Origin: Acanthaster planci
Taxonomy: Eukaryota; Echinodermata; Asteroidea; Valvatida; Acanthasteridae
Direction: 5' to 3'
DNA length: 64,000 bases
NCBI RefSeq assembly: GCF_001949145.1
Contig: NW_019091375.1
Coordinates: forward strand, 2,093,976-2,157,975
This document shows, piece after piece, positions 45,535-57,568 of this stretch (the stretch's first letter is position 1; each line of letters begins with the position of its first letter). The notes beneath the pieces were generated by a model. The model had not been told where the DNA came from, did no database searches, and saw only the letters and a program-made list of their open reading frames with translations. Position numbers and translations under genes: made by a program.

Positions 45535-45541
45535 TATAAAA
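45535..45541 (+). promoter_or_regulatory. Candidate TATA box upstream of anchor exon A3
   Basis: TATAAAA lies 260 bases upstream of the ATG at 45795 and directly follows a GC- and CpG-rich stretch (about 45470-45510), unusual for this neighbourhood. A transcription start would be expected near 45565. It is inferred from sequence alone. Confidence 0.35.
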
Positions 45542-45794
45542 TGATTTTTCGCGCAAGTACTAGGTAAGGCTGCACCTTGACCCGACTCTATAGATGCATT
45601 GTTCAGTCAAGTACACGTATCAAGGACCGCCGTCGCACAGTACATATACATATACCCTGCACGCAACTCAGTGCGATATTTTGTCTCACGGTCACTATAC
45701 GCTTTGAGCTAGAGTAGTGCATGCAGACATTTTCAAAGCAGCGACGACAGCGAGCAGGGTACACTGCAGGGCGCGTGCGCCGGTCTAGGAAAAT

Positions 45795-45915
45795 ATGGCC
45801 GAGTACCTTAAACCACGCAAGAACTGTGCCATTTTAGTCTTGACCTTTCTCTCTGTTGGTGTTGGTGTCTATCTCCTGCATGTAAAATCCAACAGAGTTT
45901 CAACTACAGCCACAG
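45795..45915 (+). CDS. DUF3431 cluster, anchor exon A3
   Basis: The ATG at 45795 (AATATGG, A at -3) opens 40 codons and ends in phase 1 at G|GTGAGC. MAEYLKPRKN is followed by the hydrophobic CAILVLTFLSVGVGVYLL (11-28), then a short polar tail. Topology is type II, as in the other anchor exons. Confidence 0.75.
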
Positions 45916-48900
45916 GTGAGCTATTCTTAATACAACAGATCAAGATTTATTTTAGTTTTAAATATCCGTACATTTTCCAGTTGCCGACGTCAGTACGTGT
46001 ACATGATGCAAATGTACCGGTATAAAGACTGCACACACATAACTAGGGCCTAATTATAATTAGGCCACTTCGCTGGCTCATGTCAAGGTCTGATTTTATG
46101 TGACTGTTGGCCCTTGATGTTGTGTTCTTCAAAGGAGATATTCCACTAACCATGGCATTGGTTTANGTCCCTGAGGCCTCTCAAACCAAAAACAATGTGT
46201 TGTTTGGTCCGGGAGATTTCGTTTGATTTTTCATTTTTAGTAGGTTAACCAATTAAATTTTTTAATCCGCCCAAAACAAACTCACCCCCCAAAGTGAATG
46301 TTGCCAAGCCCTCCCAGCGGCCATTTTTCAAATGACATTCCTCACCTTCCTGGGGCTCTTCGGACTAATTTTCAATTCCATTTTTGTCTGCTTTGCTCCC
46401 AGATGGGTGTCCCTGAATCTACAGAGATGACCCTGAGCCATACTACTGACCTTTGCCATTGGCCGAGCTTGCGCCGCATTTCGGTTCGACCGTTTGGTCT
46501 TATGGTCTGCAATATGTCGTGTTCAAAAGCATCCGAGGCACCTCACAGATGCTCTTGCCGGAAAAATCGATTAAAAAGCGGAGTTTGTTTTACCGGATCA
46601 TTACCGCAAAAGCTCAGTTCAAACACATAGCATATTACGACACAACCTAGTCACACGCAGTAGAGACTACTGTTCTACGAGTTTATATGTAGGTGCAGTA
46701 TCTGGCTTTTTTACAATCATATTGTGGGGGGGGGGTTCTAGGCAGTGGCGTATCCGGCTTTGGGGGGATCCTACCATTATTGACTTTATTTATTTGCTAA
46801 TTTATTTTTTTGAAAGAGCTTACACTCTCGACACTGTGCTACCGCCTTTCCCAGAGGGGATGGTGGTGTGGATTCTTTTCACGATGAAACAAAGTTGGAC
46901 CGTCATTTTTTTAGGAAATTATTTACCCTCGACCCGAAACCTGGATACCTCGCTCATGGTTAATTTCCTGAACACTGCGGAGCGTTTTTAGTGACTTCCA
47001 CTCATAATGTATCTTGAGTAGGCCTACTACTCAGAACTGGGGGTCAAAATATGCAGGACTGCCTCCTTTGGTTGGTGCCAAATATTGCCTGGAATATCTA
47101 CATCCATTGCTTTTAAATAGGACTCTTATTGTCGTAATTAGTCTAGGTTTTTCCCAGCCAATATAGATTTGGCAGCAAATTGAAAACAGATGACTGATTT
47201 TCGTACAAATGTGAATGCACGTTCAGATCAGCATTCATTTAACAAATATGAACCTTCATTTAAGGGTTCGATTTCAAACTTCAGTCCTTTGGGTTAAAGA
47301 AAAGCAACCCAAAATTAACCACGCGCATCCAGGCGTTCAATATTGGTCCTAATTTGCCATTAAGCAAACACCTGTGAAAAAGCAAAGGAATAATTTATCA
47401 CCTGTCATTGTTCCAAATTGAAAGGGACATACAGTTAACTGCTCTCAAAAGGCAAAAGAGTGAAACCTCACTTTAAAAAGAGAGAGTCCCTCATAAATCT
47501 GTTTCGAAAGGGTGAAACACAACCCTAAAAACAGGAGAAAAACTACCCCAAAAGAGCGAGCCACTCCTTTGCAGTGGTTTCGGAGTAGTGTCACTCTTTT
47601 GGACTGGTTTTGAAAGTGGCTCTTTCCTTTTAAGAGTGAGGTTTTCATTCTTTTGCCTTTATATATAGAGAGTGGGGCAAAACCGCCCTTGGGGCAAAAA
47701 CGACCACGTGACTTAACATTCCTTCGAATAGAAATAACTTTCCAAATAAAATGAGAAACGCAGCAAAGGCGCCAAAAAGGATTTTTTTCATTTTCGTTTC
47801 AATTCCATTTTTTTGAATGCAAAACGTCCCAAATTATGCGCAAAAAAGGGAAACAAAAATACAAAGTCGCAAACAAATATTTGTAACACTTTAACCAACC
47901 AACAGCTGTACTGAACATGCTGCTTGAAGTTTACTTACTTGACGTTTTGCTTACATTCTTTCAATTGTTCTTTGAGTCTCGAACTGAAGCTAACCCATAC
48001 ATGTGGTTTACCAGCTTCTGGTTGAGTAGTACGATGCTGACATAGTGAATGGTCAAAATTCTAGAAAGGTTTCTTTTGTTTTAGTTCCTTCTTTCTCAAT
48101 GAGAGAGAGTTTTCTCGGATGCCAACATCTGTCGTTGCGCACAAAAATGATCGTTACGGTAGTTCTCTGGCCCAGCAGAAAGACTGTTCATGGGCGGCAG
48201 AGGCAACAACAGCATGAACTCTCCTTTCGTTTGCTGGTCTCAATATAGTGGGAACTAACCGCAGGACTACACGTATCTTCTCTCACTTTCTCTAGACAAT
48301 TTCCCGCCTGTTCAGAAATTGCGGCTTGTAGGAGCATCTTCGGCAGGCACGCAGAAGGACGTTGCTGGGACGATGGGTCGGAGCGGACCTCTCGGTCAGA
48401 GCGACCGGGACCAGGCCTTAGAATGCGAGTTTGTCATCGCCCATTATAACGAGGGACTGGATTGGTTGAGGCCATTTGCCAACCGCAGTCACGTGTACCA
48501 CAAGGGGAAGGAAAAAGCCCCGCCCTTTGAAGTGTTCAAGTGGGAGAGGCTACCGAACGTGGGACGAGAAGGCCACACCTATCTGTACCACATCATACAG
48601 AATTACGACAATCTTTCAAATTTGACCATTTTTCTCCAAGGGCAAGGACCCTTCATTGACAAATCCTGGTGTTTCCGTCAACCCACGGATTACGTCACCA
48701 ACGCCAAGAAGGGTGTCTTCTGCTGGGTTAGGGGCAAGTTCGGGGGCTGGGGTCGCATTAAACACCTCGGAAAATGGGTGACATTGCTGAAGACCGGCGC
48801 GATGCGAAGGGCCAAAGGCACCATGGGTGACTTTTATACCGCCGTGTTTGGTACCCCGCCCCCAGCCTCCGTACCCAGGTGTTTAGCGGGCTGCTTCTCG

Positions 48901-49044
48901 GCGACCAGGGCGAATCTCAGGCGGCACCCGATCAGTGTGTACCGACGAGCCATCTCGTTTTTGGACGATCACCTGAACCCGGAAGAGGGGCACTACATGG
49001 AGAGACTCTGGTCGTCTATCATCAACGCCCAACCTCCGACCTGA
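45795..49044 (+). CDS. DUF3431-like type II membrane protein 2 (exons A3 + D2), 289 aa
   Basis: Exons 45795-45915 and 48296-49044 join in phase 1. After the signal anchor (11-28) comes a stalk (about 42-82) and the domain: FVIAHYNEGLDWLRPF (86-101), SHVYHKGKEKAPPF (105-118), LPNVGREGHTYLYHII (126-141), NLTIFLQGQGPF (149-160), CLAGCFSAT (236-244) and GHYMERLW (272-279). Four conserved cysteines (166, 183, 236, 240) probably form disulfides in the lumen. Function is unknown. A3 is the nearest upstream anchor exon, but A2 would also splice in frame, giving a different cytosolic tail. Confidence 0.75.
46200..46430. repeat. Dispersed repeat family 5, partial diverged copy
   Basis: TTAACCAATTAAATTTTTTA, the CACCCCCCAAAGTGA segment and CATTCCTCACCTTCCTGGGG correspond in order to 40800-40970 of the forward copy. 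Confidence 0.55.
47440..47660. repeat. CACTCTTT-rich foldback repeat, copy 1
   Basis: AAAAGGCAAAAGAGTGAAAC at the left faces AGAGTGAGGTTTTCATTCTT plus TTGCC at the right. Inner AAAGAG/CTCTTT units repeat. A related sequence is at 56610-56785 (GTTTTCACTCTTTTGGTGTG). Confidence 0.6.
48296..49044 (+). CDS. DUF3431 cluster, domain exon D2
   Basis: The acceptor CACTTTCTCTAG opens a phase 1 exon with 248 codons to TGA at 49042-49044. It has the shortest stalk of the four. The domain is intact and all motif positions are conserved. No canonical AATAAA was seen within several hundred bases downstream. Confidence 0.8.
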
Positions 49045-50625
49045 GTCCTTGATTTTCAATACTCTCGGAAAATGGACACGTTGAACACTTCTTCACTTCT
49101 TCACACTTTATCTCTCATCTTCATAGTGGTGAACTCATACATGTATGCCAAAGAACCTGTCTTGAACCCATTTTTGACGAGTTTATGATAGGCTTATCTT
49201 TTTAAAGTGCAAGAGTGATACCCAGTTCGTAAGTGACTTCGTCATATACACGCGGATGCACCACTAGTGACTGCAGGCTCCCAGTTGACGAAAACTAAAA
49301 AAAACACGTCCGCGTTAAGTTCCTGTTCCACGGTTCGATCCATGTAAACTCTATGTGCAGTTGGCGGGATTTAAACTGAAAGTCGCACTTACGCGAACCG
49401 GGTTGGTCACTGGTCTGTATCGCCACATTTTGAATGAGATTGTTTGAGAAGCTTTTATTTTGAGTAGGATGAAGCCCTTTGTTTTTCTGTCGTAGAAAAT
49501 GTTCCGTTGCTTGTGTGATGGGCTGCTTATGCGCAGGTAACACGTGGCCTAATGATACCTGTATTTTGTTTATTTTACTTTAGGTTTTTTTTCGTTTATT
49601 TCAATCACTTCCCGATCTTTGCGTTACACTGTGCCTCATCTTTACAGGGGAATACTGTCGAGTATATTTCGTCGTTCCCAATCGGTCTTAAGAGGACCTA
49701 GGAGATACACGTAACTTCGCATGTGCAACAACTTGTTTCGTTAATTTTTTCATGGAGCTGAGCCGCACAACTCTTCCGTATGCCATTTTACTCAAACCTG
49801 TCTATCCATCTCAGGTATCTCAACAAAATAGTTCCACATACTCTGGGCTACAGTACTGTTGAATTTTACCAAAGGAGTGTGCTGAAGCTAAAACATGTGC
49901 GAAACAAAGTGAACAGAAATAAATTTGTATTTGAAAGATTTTTGAAAACCATGTCGTTTTATGATGAGTCTTTTGGTCGACTATCGACAGTCCTTTGAAA
50001 GAAGCAAAATGCATTGCAGGAATTTTGGAGAGTTGTTGACGGGGTGGATACCGCCGCACTCATTTAGAGTTAACCTACCCTTGTGCCTCAGAGGGAACGT
50101 TTTGCTCACATATAAGGAACCAGAAAGAATCTTTGAGCACCAGCCTTGATTACAATACAGATGAGTTTAAGCAGTCGCCTCCGAACCACTGCACTAACGA
50201 AAATCTGCTGCATTAAGCAATATCCCACCCTGCTCTTAACAGGAATTTTAACAGCCCAGGTAGAGTCCCATTGCAGCTTCAACTAACGGAATAGCCCCTG
50301 TTCCCGTATAACAAATATTGCTCTCTGTTTAGACACGACGTTCTAACAAAAAGTCTGTTGATGTAGAAAATTGTCAACAGATTATGTCTCCGTACATGTA
50401 ATGTGCCCTTTTGTTATGAGACCCGAACAAGATTCAATGTCAATAGAAAACAATTTTAACAATGTACATATTGTCAGTGTGCTGCGTATGGTTCTCCATC
50501 TACATGTACCTACAATTTGGAAGTATCATAAACGCTTTCCTTGGCACCAGCAACCTCGTTCCTTGTAAAAATACATCATTGTAAAATAACTGACAGCTTT
50601 TCTTTCCTTTTTCTGCTGTCTGTAG
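49045..50625. other. Spacer between domain exons D2 and D3
   Basis: Only 1.58 kb separate the two domain exons. I found no anchor exon with the right layout here. A short frame at 49072 (MDTLNTSSLL, then hydrophobic) meets a GTATG only in phase 2, and one at 49753 (MELSRTTLPY) meets GTATCT only in phase 0, so neither fits D3. Confidence 0.5.
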
Positions 50626-51407
50626 CTGTATTCCAACCAGCCCCAGTGATCCGCCTCACCAACTCTGAATTCAGGAGTAACACCTCTACCAACACGTCAA
50701 GCAACAGTCGCGAGAAAGAAAGTGCGAGCTCTACCGCCGCGCCTCCCCGTATTGTAACCGTGGGCCCGCCCAGTCAGCCGTTGGACTACGAGTTTGTCAT
50801 CTCTCACTACAACGAGAAACTTGATTGGGTGAAACCGCTTGCCAGTCACAGTCACGTGTATCACAAGGGGAAGGACAAAGGACCGCCCTTCGATGTCTAC
50901 AAGTGGGAGAAGCTACCCAATGTGGGACGTGAAAGCCACACCTATCTCCACCACATCATACACAACTATGACAATCTTGCGGATTTGACCGTTTTCCTGC
51001 AGGGCACAGGACCTTTCAAAGATCCACACTGGTGTTTCCCAACGCCGATGGACTTCGTCCAACACGCCAAGAAAAAGGAGTACTGTAAAATCACGCAGAC
51101 GTACGGCGGATGGACGCGACTTCGCCACGTCAGCAAATGGTTAAAGATGCTGCAGCGAGGGGAGATGCGGAGGGCGAACCTTACCACGGGCGAGTTTTAT
51201 CAGGCCGTGTTTGGTACCCCACACCCCGACACCGTGCCCGTATGCCTAACGGCCTGCTTCTCAGCTTCGAGGGAGAATCTGAGACGGTTCCCTGTGAGTT
51301 TGTATGAGAGAGCCATCTCATTCGTGAATGATCATTCAAACCCTGAGGAAGGTCATTATCTTGAGCGACTTTGGGCCACCATCGCCAATGCCAAAAGGAA
51401 TCCATGA
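50626..51407 (+). CDS. DUF3431 cluster, domain exon D3 (protein 3, anchor exon uncertain)
   Basis: The acceptor TTCTGCTGTCTGTAG opens a phase 1 exon with 259 codons to TGA at 51405-51407. The stalk is Asn/Ser/Thr-rich with several NxS/T sequons. The domain has FVISHYNEKLDWVKP, SHVYHKGKDKGPPF, LPNVGRESHTYL, LTVFLQGTGPF, CLTACFSAS and GHYLERLW. It differs from the other copies at CLTAC (CLAGC in D1 and D2) and HYLERLW (HYMERLW). It has no private anchor exon nearby, so it must use A3 or A2 from upstream, sharing them with D2, unless one was missed. Confidence 0.8.
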
Positions 51408-52834
51408 CTGGTCAGCTTATTTTATTTCCTCGTCTTCACTGATCCGTAGAGACATGTGCAACGCATAGTACTTATTAAACAATCCCTTTATAGAGGGTTT
51501 GCATGGCAGCCATCTTGCGGGGTAGTTCTTTTGATCCACAGGGAAACCTCATTGGCAGCCATGAAAATGTGCGTTCTCCTTCACTCAAGTGACGGGGCAC
51601 CTCAGGTAACCAAAGATAATTCGTTTATTGCTACAGATTGTGCATGACCGCCCAAACGCGTGACGACACCCCTTGTGAGCTCGAGTGAAGAAATCGAACA
51701 CGCTGGACCAAGCTCAACTCAATCAAAAATTGCAGATGTTATACGCAACACGAACCTCTAAAGTTTGTGAATAAGCATCTCCTCGAAAGGACCCTCCTGA
51801 AAATCTACGCAATCAATGTGAACAGGTTTGGTTTTATATATACTCCAAAAAATTAGGAAATTCGGTATGGAAATAACAGTTTATAATAATACCGTAAAAT
51901 ACAAAATAATATGAAATGTGCATTTTGTTTAACCACAATGACGAATAACTCCATTTCAAACTTCCCCGCGCTTGTGTGCGACTTCAAGCCCCTTGTTCGT
52001 CGACTAATATACCAAGAAGTCCTGTATGGCAAGCCTAACACGTTCTCCGCCATGGACATTTGCTGCGTTCTGTTTGTAGGAGCGTTCCTAGCAGACACGG
52101 CACATGTCGCCTGCCATGCGTTTGCGACATCAACTTTGGTATAAACATCAACGAACCGATGAGTACACTTTATATTCCGATCGGGAGTTTTTGCGGCCAT
52201 TTAGGTACATTCAACTCAAGGAACAGGTTGGCACGATGTTGCAGCCAAGTGTTGTTTACTTTCTTAATTATCGTAAACAGACGGTTCTCAGAAAGCACCG
52301 TCTCTAGGTCTTTTCGGTCTCACAAAGTGACAAAAACTTCCCCAGTACCAGGGCAAAATAGAGACCAACCACAGCTGGTCGAGTCAAGATGTGTGTGTTG
52401 CGCATGGGTGCGAACGATATCGAACACGAGCACCTGGGCTCACGTTTAATGTACAATGTATCGATTTTTTCGTGCGCGTTTAATCTCACCAAGTGACACA
52501 ACTGTGCAATGCAGTAGGGGAAAACGTTAGCAAAACCTCCAGGTATATATTACAGACTAACGAAGTGTAAACAAAAAACTTTTTTAATGAATTACTGTTT
52601 AATTAAAACAGGAAATCTACAAATTAATCTGGATTAGCGTTTTCAAACTTTTCCCTGCATGACTGTGCCCAAACTCCCCAATTCGTAAAATAAAAGTGGT
52701 GGAAAATGTCGGATGAAATAGGTCATATTTTGAAAAAGCCTTTTTCTTGGATGGCTGTGTTGCACGATGGGGGGGGGGTCACTTTGTGAGATCATTGACG
52801 ATAAGTGGCCATAAATGGGGCGTGTTATACATGG

Positions 52835-52998
52835 CGAATACGGGCGATTCACAACAGTGCACCTCCTGGATTTTGCAACGCGTTGGCCAATCCCAACGCG
52901 CAACATTTGTCGCCTTGATTCGTCAGATTTCGTGCATTGTGATTGGCCAACGCGTTACAGTCTCTAGGAGGCGCACTATTGTGAAACGCCCGTATTCG
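52835..52998. repeat. Foldback MITE with CGAATACGGGCG ends
   Basis: The left arm CGAATACGGGCGATTCACAA and right arm TTGTGAAACGCCCGTATTCG are complementary. GTGCACCTCCTGGA pairs with TCTAGGAGGCGCAC, and AACGCGTTGGCCAATC pairs with GATTGGCCAACGCGTT. The arms cover almost the whole element, so it should form a long hairpin. Confidence 0.9.
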
Positions 52999-55209
52999 TG
53001 GTAGTTTGGAAGGCTACTTTTAGCTAACAGATTATTTTTATCATACCAAAATAACCGTGTATGCTTGTTGCGTGAGAACAAACCGTTGGCAGGTACAATT
53101 ACATGTGTCTGAAAAATAAACTCGATCAAGCTGGAGTTAAATCCATCTGTTCGTGGTCATGTTTCAGGCAAGTTTTGAGAAAAAAGGCACATGCTTCTCC
53201 AATATTTTATGCATAGATAGTGGCATTTACTCTACTGTAGATCAACTGGCGTCCCATCCATCAAGAGTCAAAAGTAGTACCATTTCAGCTGAATCTGTTC
53301 CCCAATCAAGGTGGGCTTTCACTAATTAATGAAAAATCCATTGTAGCATATCATACGCTGTATTTGGAAACTTATTAATGAAATATTCCCGTGTTCTTTT
53401 TACATGGTTTTGGGAATAAACAAGTATTTATTTTGCAAATGACGTGTTTTCCTGGTCACATGTTTGGAAACGTGGTCCTCAATTGTAATTTCTGTGTCAG
53501 TTGTGGTGTGGAAAAGCAAAGTGTAGACTGCCGCGGTTGTCATTTAAAGGAAATGGTCCACTTCTGATGGAAAGTAGAATGATGATTTTTTTCCTCGCTG
53601 AGGAAGGCTTCCGTAGATGTTTTGTTGTGGAAACACATTTTTGTTTCGGCCTTTTAAAACGTACAGGAAAGAGCTTCCAAGGACCGATTTATTCTTGTCC
53701 GGTGGCTTGGGCGTTTATTGTGCGTATACCGCTCGGCTCTAATGAATGCCCCTGCTGTTTAGTGATGCAGTAGGAAAATGTGGTCTGTCAACGGAGGGAG
53801 AGAAACCAGGCAGAGCTGCACCTAGAGAGAGTAGCGCCAACTTAAGACTTTGGAACCAAAATGGCTGTTCATTATGTGTGCAGTGCAGGACGCACGCAGC
53901 TATCGTGGCTAGTTGTCTGGGTGCACTGACGCATAATCCACCATCTTGGTTCCAACAATAATTGAGATACTCATGTCGCAACTCCTTTTATGAACAGCTC
54001 TGACATAAAGGGACATGCGGGGGCCTCCTCTCATACCTGCGCCGTCATGGGGGGGGGAGGGGACTCCAAGCTGAGTTACGCCCATTGTTTCATGTTCTTG
54101 TTCTTTTGATATATGGACACGGTTAACAGGGTGAGCAATGACAAAACTGATGCCTTTGTCACAGCTCATTCAAAAAGCTTGTGGCTTAGCTGAAGACTGA
54201 ATGAAGCTTAGGCCTATGGTGGACCTGTGATGGACTTACACAGACATGCAGGGACTTTATTTTGATGGACTCAAATTCAACATGACTACTTTTCGCAGGT
54301 GTGGAATTAGACCCATCCTTCGTTTTAGGGGTGGTCTGGTTTGGGTGAGAATTCCTCCAAAAAATCAGTCGTCAAGCAATCAAAAATGTAAAGGAAAAAT
54401 AATGAAAAATGTGACCAACTCTGTGAAAATGAGCCACAAGTTGCCCTGAGAGCCACTTTGGAGCAAAAGTTGCCTTAAAATAATTTTGCACAGTGTAATT
54501 CAATAGGAGCCCACAGCATTTTCACCACAGAGTATCCACTTTCATCAGGATGCCAGACTAAGGGATACATAAAACAAAAAAAAAACTCAATTTGCTCTTT
54601 CGAATACAAATGAAAACTCAAAAAGTGGCTCTGGCAACTTGAGACTCATTTTCACAGAGTGGGTCACAAATGACATGGTGATCATGAATTTTGGTGCAGC
54701 CTGAACATCTGTAAGAGTTGTATTTAAAAAGAATTTCGTAGTATGTATTGAGATTTATCAGGGGTGTCTGTGAGAATTGATTTACGGTTGCAGGTCAGTA
54801 AATAGGTCCAAAATTGCCTGCGCGGACCAAATCACGATTTGTAGGCTGTCAATTTCGCTTTTATTAGAGCCTTTCTTGGCACATAGACTGGGTGGTTTGT
54901 TAAAAAGGTGGATAACATACAGGAGCAGGACTGTCAGCTTGTATTTCTGAAAGTATCGGACCAAACGGGGCCCTGCAAATTGCCCTATTTTGCCATGGAG
55001 AGCAGGCATTAATTTCCAAAATGGCGATGGGCCTCCAGACTGTTTTATCTTTTGAATATCTTCAAAAGTCATCGGTTAAGCCACTGAAAATTGAAAGGAA
55101 AATGAAAGACGAGGAAGTGAGCTTGGACTAGAAATGTGTCTTGAACACCTGTGAAACTTGTGAGTTTGTTTTGTGATTTTTTTGAAGTGGGGATATTTAT
55201 CATTGTTGT

Positions 55210-56065
55210 CTATGGTCACTGACTTACTGGTCTGCACCCTTACGGAGACGTGTTCCCAGAATCCCTAGCACTGCGGCTAACCTGCTCAATGGTAAACAAG
55301 GCACCATGCTTTCGACTGTCTTCTTCGATCTTATAGAGGGCGTACTTTTTAAGTTTGGAAGACGACAGGCCGTGCTTATAGGGTGTAGTCCACTAATTCA
55401 AGCCCCATTGAAAACAGCGTAAAAATTCAGGGCTCAATAACATGCAAGCCAGCATCCCCGAGGTATGTAAAAAACAAAAAAAATGGAATTATTCTTTGGT
55501 TCTTAACACTTTCAAAAGTTTTAATTTCTTTTCAATTTTTAGGGGGTTCACCGATAGAAAATGCTAATTATTCACACACACATGCACACGTGTGTGTAAA
55601 CGCCTTCAATCGTGGACTCCCTATTGTTCCTCTTTTGTTCATACTTTAACTTTTTCGGAAGACCTCCCATATGTTTTTTACACGTTTTCCAATCAACCGT
55701 GGACTCTTCGGCAATCGTGAACCCTATTGTCCCCTATTGTTATTGGTCCACAATTGAAGGCGTTTACACATTCACACACGAAAACAATCCCCCCCCCAAG
55801 AAAAGTTCCGAAGTCTGCGTTTGGCTATTTTTCAAGTGCCAACCCTCAACTTTCTCGGGCACTTAGGACAATTTTCAACTGAATGTTTTAGCCATTCTGC
55901 TCAAAGATGGAAGCCCAACCCCCCATGAACTTGATCCTGGCAAGAATTTAATTGGGGGCCAATCAAACAATCTCCTTTTTCAAAAGAAACTGTGAGGGCA
56001 CTTTTAATGCTAATGAGCTGGCCAGAAATTCTCGCTCGAATTAGTAGGCAGCACCCTTGAAAGAA
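55210..56065. repeat. Dispersed repeat family 5, long copy interrupted by a foldback
   Basis: It shares CTAATTCAAGCCCCATTGAA, GCCAACCCTCAACTTTCTCG and GCTAATGAGCTGGCCAGAAA with 40565-41150. The first block (55215-55275) is inverted relative to that copy. The foldback at 55594-55769 splits it. Confidence 0.75.
55594..55769. repeat. Foldback element nested in family 5 repeat
   Basis: The end GTGTAAACGCCTTCAAT pairs exactly with ATTGAAGGCGTTTACAC. The interior (CCTATTGTTCCTCTTTTGTT and ACTTTAACTTTTTCGGAAGA) resembles 59108-59235, so it belongs to a family with a second copy in the intron of gene 4. Confidence 0.8.
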
Positions 56066-56609
56066 TGTTTTAATCGGCATTACGGAGACCTCATCATTTC
56101 CTGATTTACGAAGGGAGCCAGTCCCAATTTCAAGAAATTGACACGCACAGTAACTTGGTTACAGAATCAAAAGTCACAGAATGTAACAGAATGAGCCTCA
56201 CGTTTTACGCAGAAATCAGTGTCACAGGACGAAATAAAGAGGTCACAATCATAACTTTTCAATAATGTGCATGCATAGTAAGGATGGCATCACTATACAG
56301 AAACCACTCATGCACCCATTTTGACAAAACAGATGTTCACTCTGTCATTGGTTGTTTAAAATACTGTCCATTCATGGGTCATTTTTGCTCGGTGGAGAGT
56401 GCTTTTGTGTGTAACTTTTGATTCAGTAACCAAGTTGCTGTGTATGTCAATTTCGTCTTTGTTATAAAGATAATCACTTGCTTTTGGGCATGTGATTAGT
56501 AAGGGGTAATGTGATTAGTAAGATTAGTAACTGTATATTTCTATGGAGTTAATTTTTTATGTGTGGCCTTTGACAGAAGTGGAAAGTTTCTTTTGCTGTC
56601 CAGTGTAGT

Positions 56610-56785
56610 AAGCACCACTCTTAAAGAGTGGAAACGACTTCGAGACACTGAATATCACTCAAAGGGAGGAGCCGTATGAGGGTAACTCTTTTTCGTGTTG
56701 TCCTTTATACGGCTCCTTGGCAGAGTAGTTTTCACTCTTTTGGTGTGGTTTTTATGAGGGACTCGCTCTTTCAAAGAGAGAGTTT
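56610..56785. repeat. CACTCTTT-rich foldback repeat, copy 2
   Basis: CACTCTTAAAGAGTGGAAAC, AGGAGCCGTATGAGGG paired with the CTTTATACGGCTCCTT segment, and TTTCACTCTTTTGGTGTGGT define a hairpin-forming repeat related to 47440-47660. Confidence 0.65.
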
Positions 56786-57568
56786 ATTCCCCACGTTTTT
56801 AATTTTGAAGAAATGTAAGGAGTGACGCAACATCAGGGTTTTTAAGTGCTTTTGAAATGGAGGTGACATGGACAAAAACCGCCTGTCGCTCATTTCTTTC
56901 TGTCGAGGAAGGGCAATGCCCCGTAAGTAGTGTTGCATTCGAGTCCATCACAAGTCCAATTCACAAGTCTCTTCACACGGTCAGTCATAAGTAACGGGGT
57001 GAACAATGACAAAAGAATGTTTTTGTCACAGCTCATTTGAGTAGCTTGTGAATTGCCTTAGGACTGAATGACTTGTGATGGACTTATTACAGGGACTAGT
57101 GATGTACTTCTGCCCGTTAGCCGCCGTCCTGGACCCGCCCTTGTTCTTGAGTCCATCGCGGAAATGTGAAATCAAGTGGCCAGTGCTCAGATATGGCGAG
57201 CGCGACACTGAGCCCGGCACTGGTGAAGCGTTTCTCTGCCTTGTCTTCGACATCATCTTTGGCTTGGAGACGTTCCACGTGAATGCTCTCTCTGGCGACT
57301 GCAGTAAATAGATTGACACTTGCCAGCTATTTACGACCAGCCACTGTCAAAGAACGGGAACAGTGGGCGGTATTTTGAATGACAAAGCGTATTGATCAGA
57401 TGGACACTGGTTCATGCAGTTTGGTACGCAGTCAGTGCTAGTCAACGGGCAGGTTGAGGGACGCTGTCATCAACAGCCGCCGCTGTTACCAAAGACCGTT
57501 TTGTATTTTCCTTAGTTGTTCAATTCTGCATGTTGGTCGGTGCGTAGTCATCCGAGGTCGGCTTGACC

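Larger units (their letters stand above)
45916..48295. other. Intron upstream of D2
   Basis: It contains a partial family 5 repeat (about 46200-46430), one ambiguous base at 46166, a block near 46720-46775 with CAGTGGCGTATCC, and a CACTCTTT-rich inverted repeat (47440-47660). No additional exon is seen. Confidence 0.5.
51408..57568. other. Intergenic region with repeats
   Basis: No coding exon is supported. A variant polyadenylation signal (ATTAAA near 51474) follows D3. The stretch includes foldbacks at 52835-52998 and 55594-55769, a family 5 copy (55210-56065) and a CACTCTTT repeat (56610-56785). The promoter of A4 is presumably near 57350-57560; no TATA box was found. Confidence 0.5.

Noticed and set aside
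49072-49190. Short hydrophobic frame MDTLNTSSLLHTLSLIFIVV as an anchor exon for D3
   Set aside because: The only nearby GT donor leaves phase 2, there is no basic N-terminal tail, and it begins 30 bases after the D2 stop in its presumed 3' UTR.
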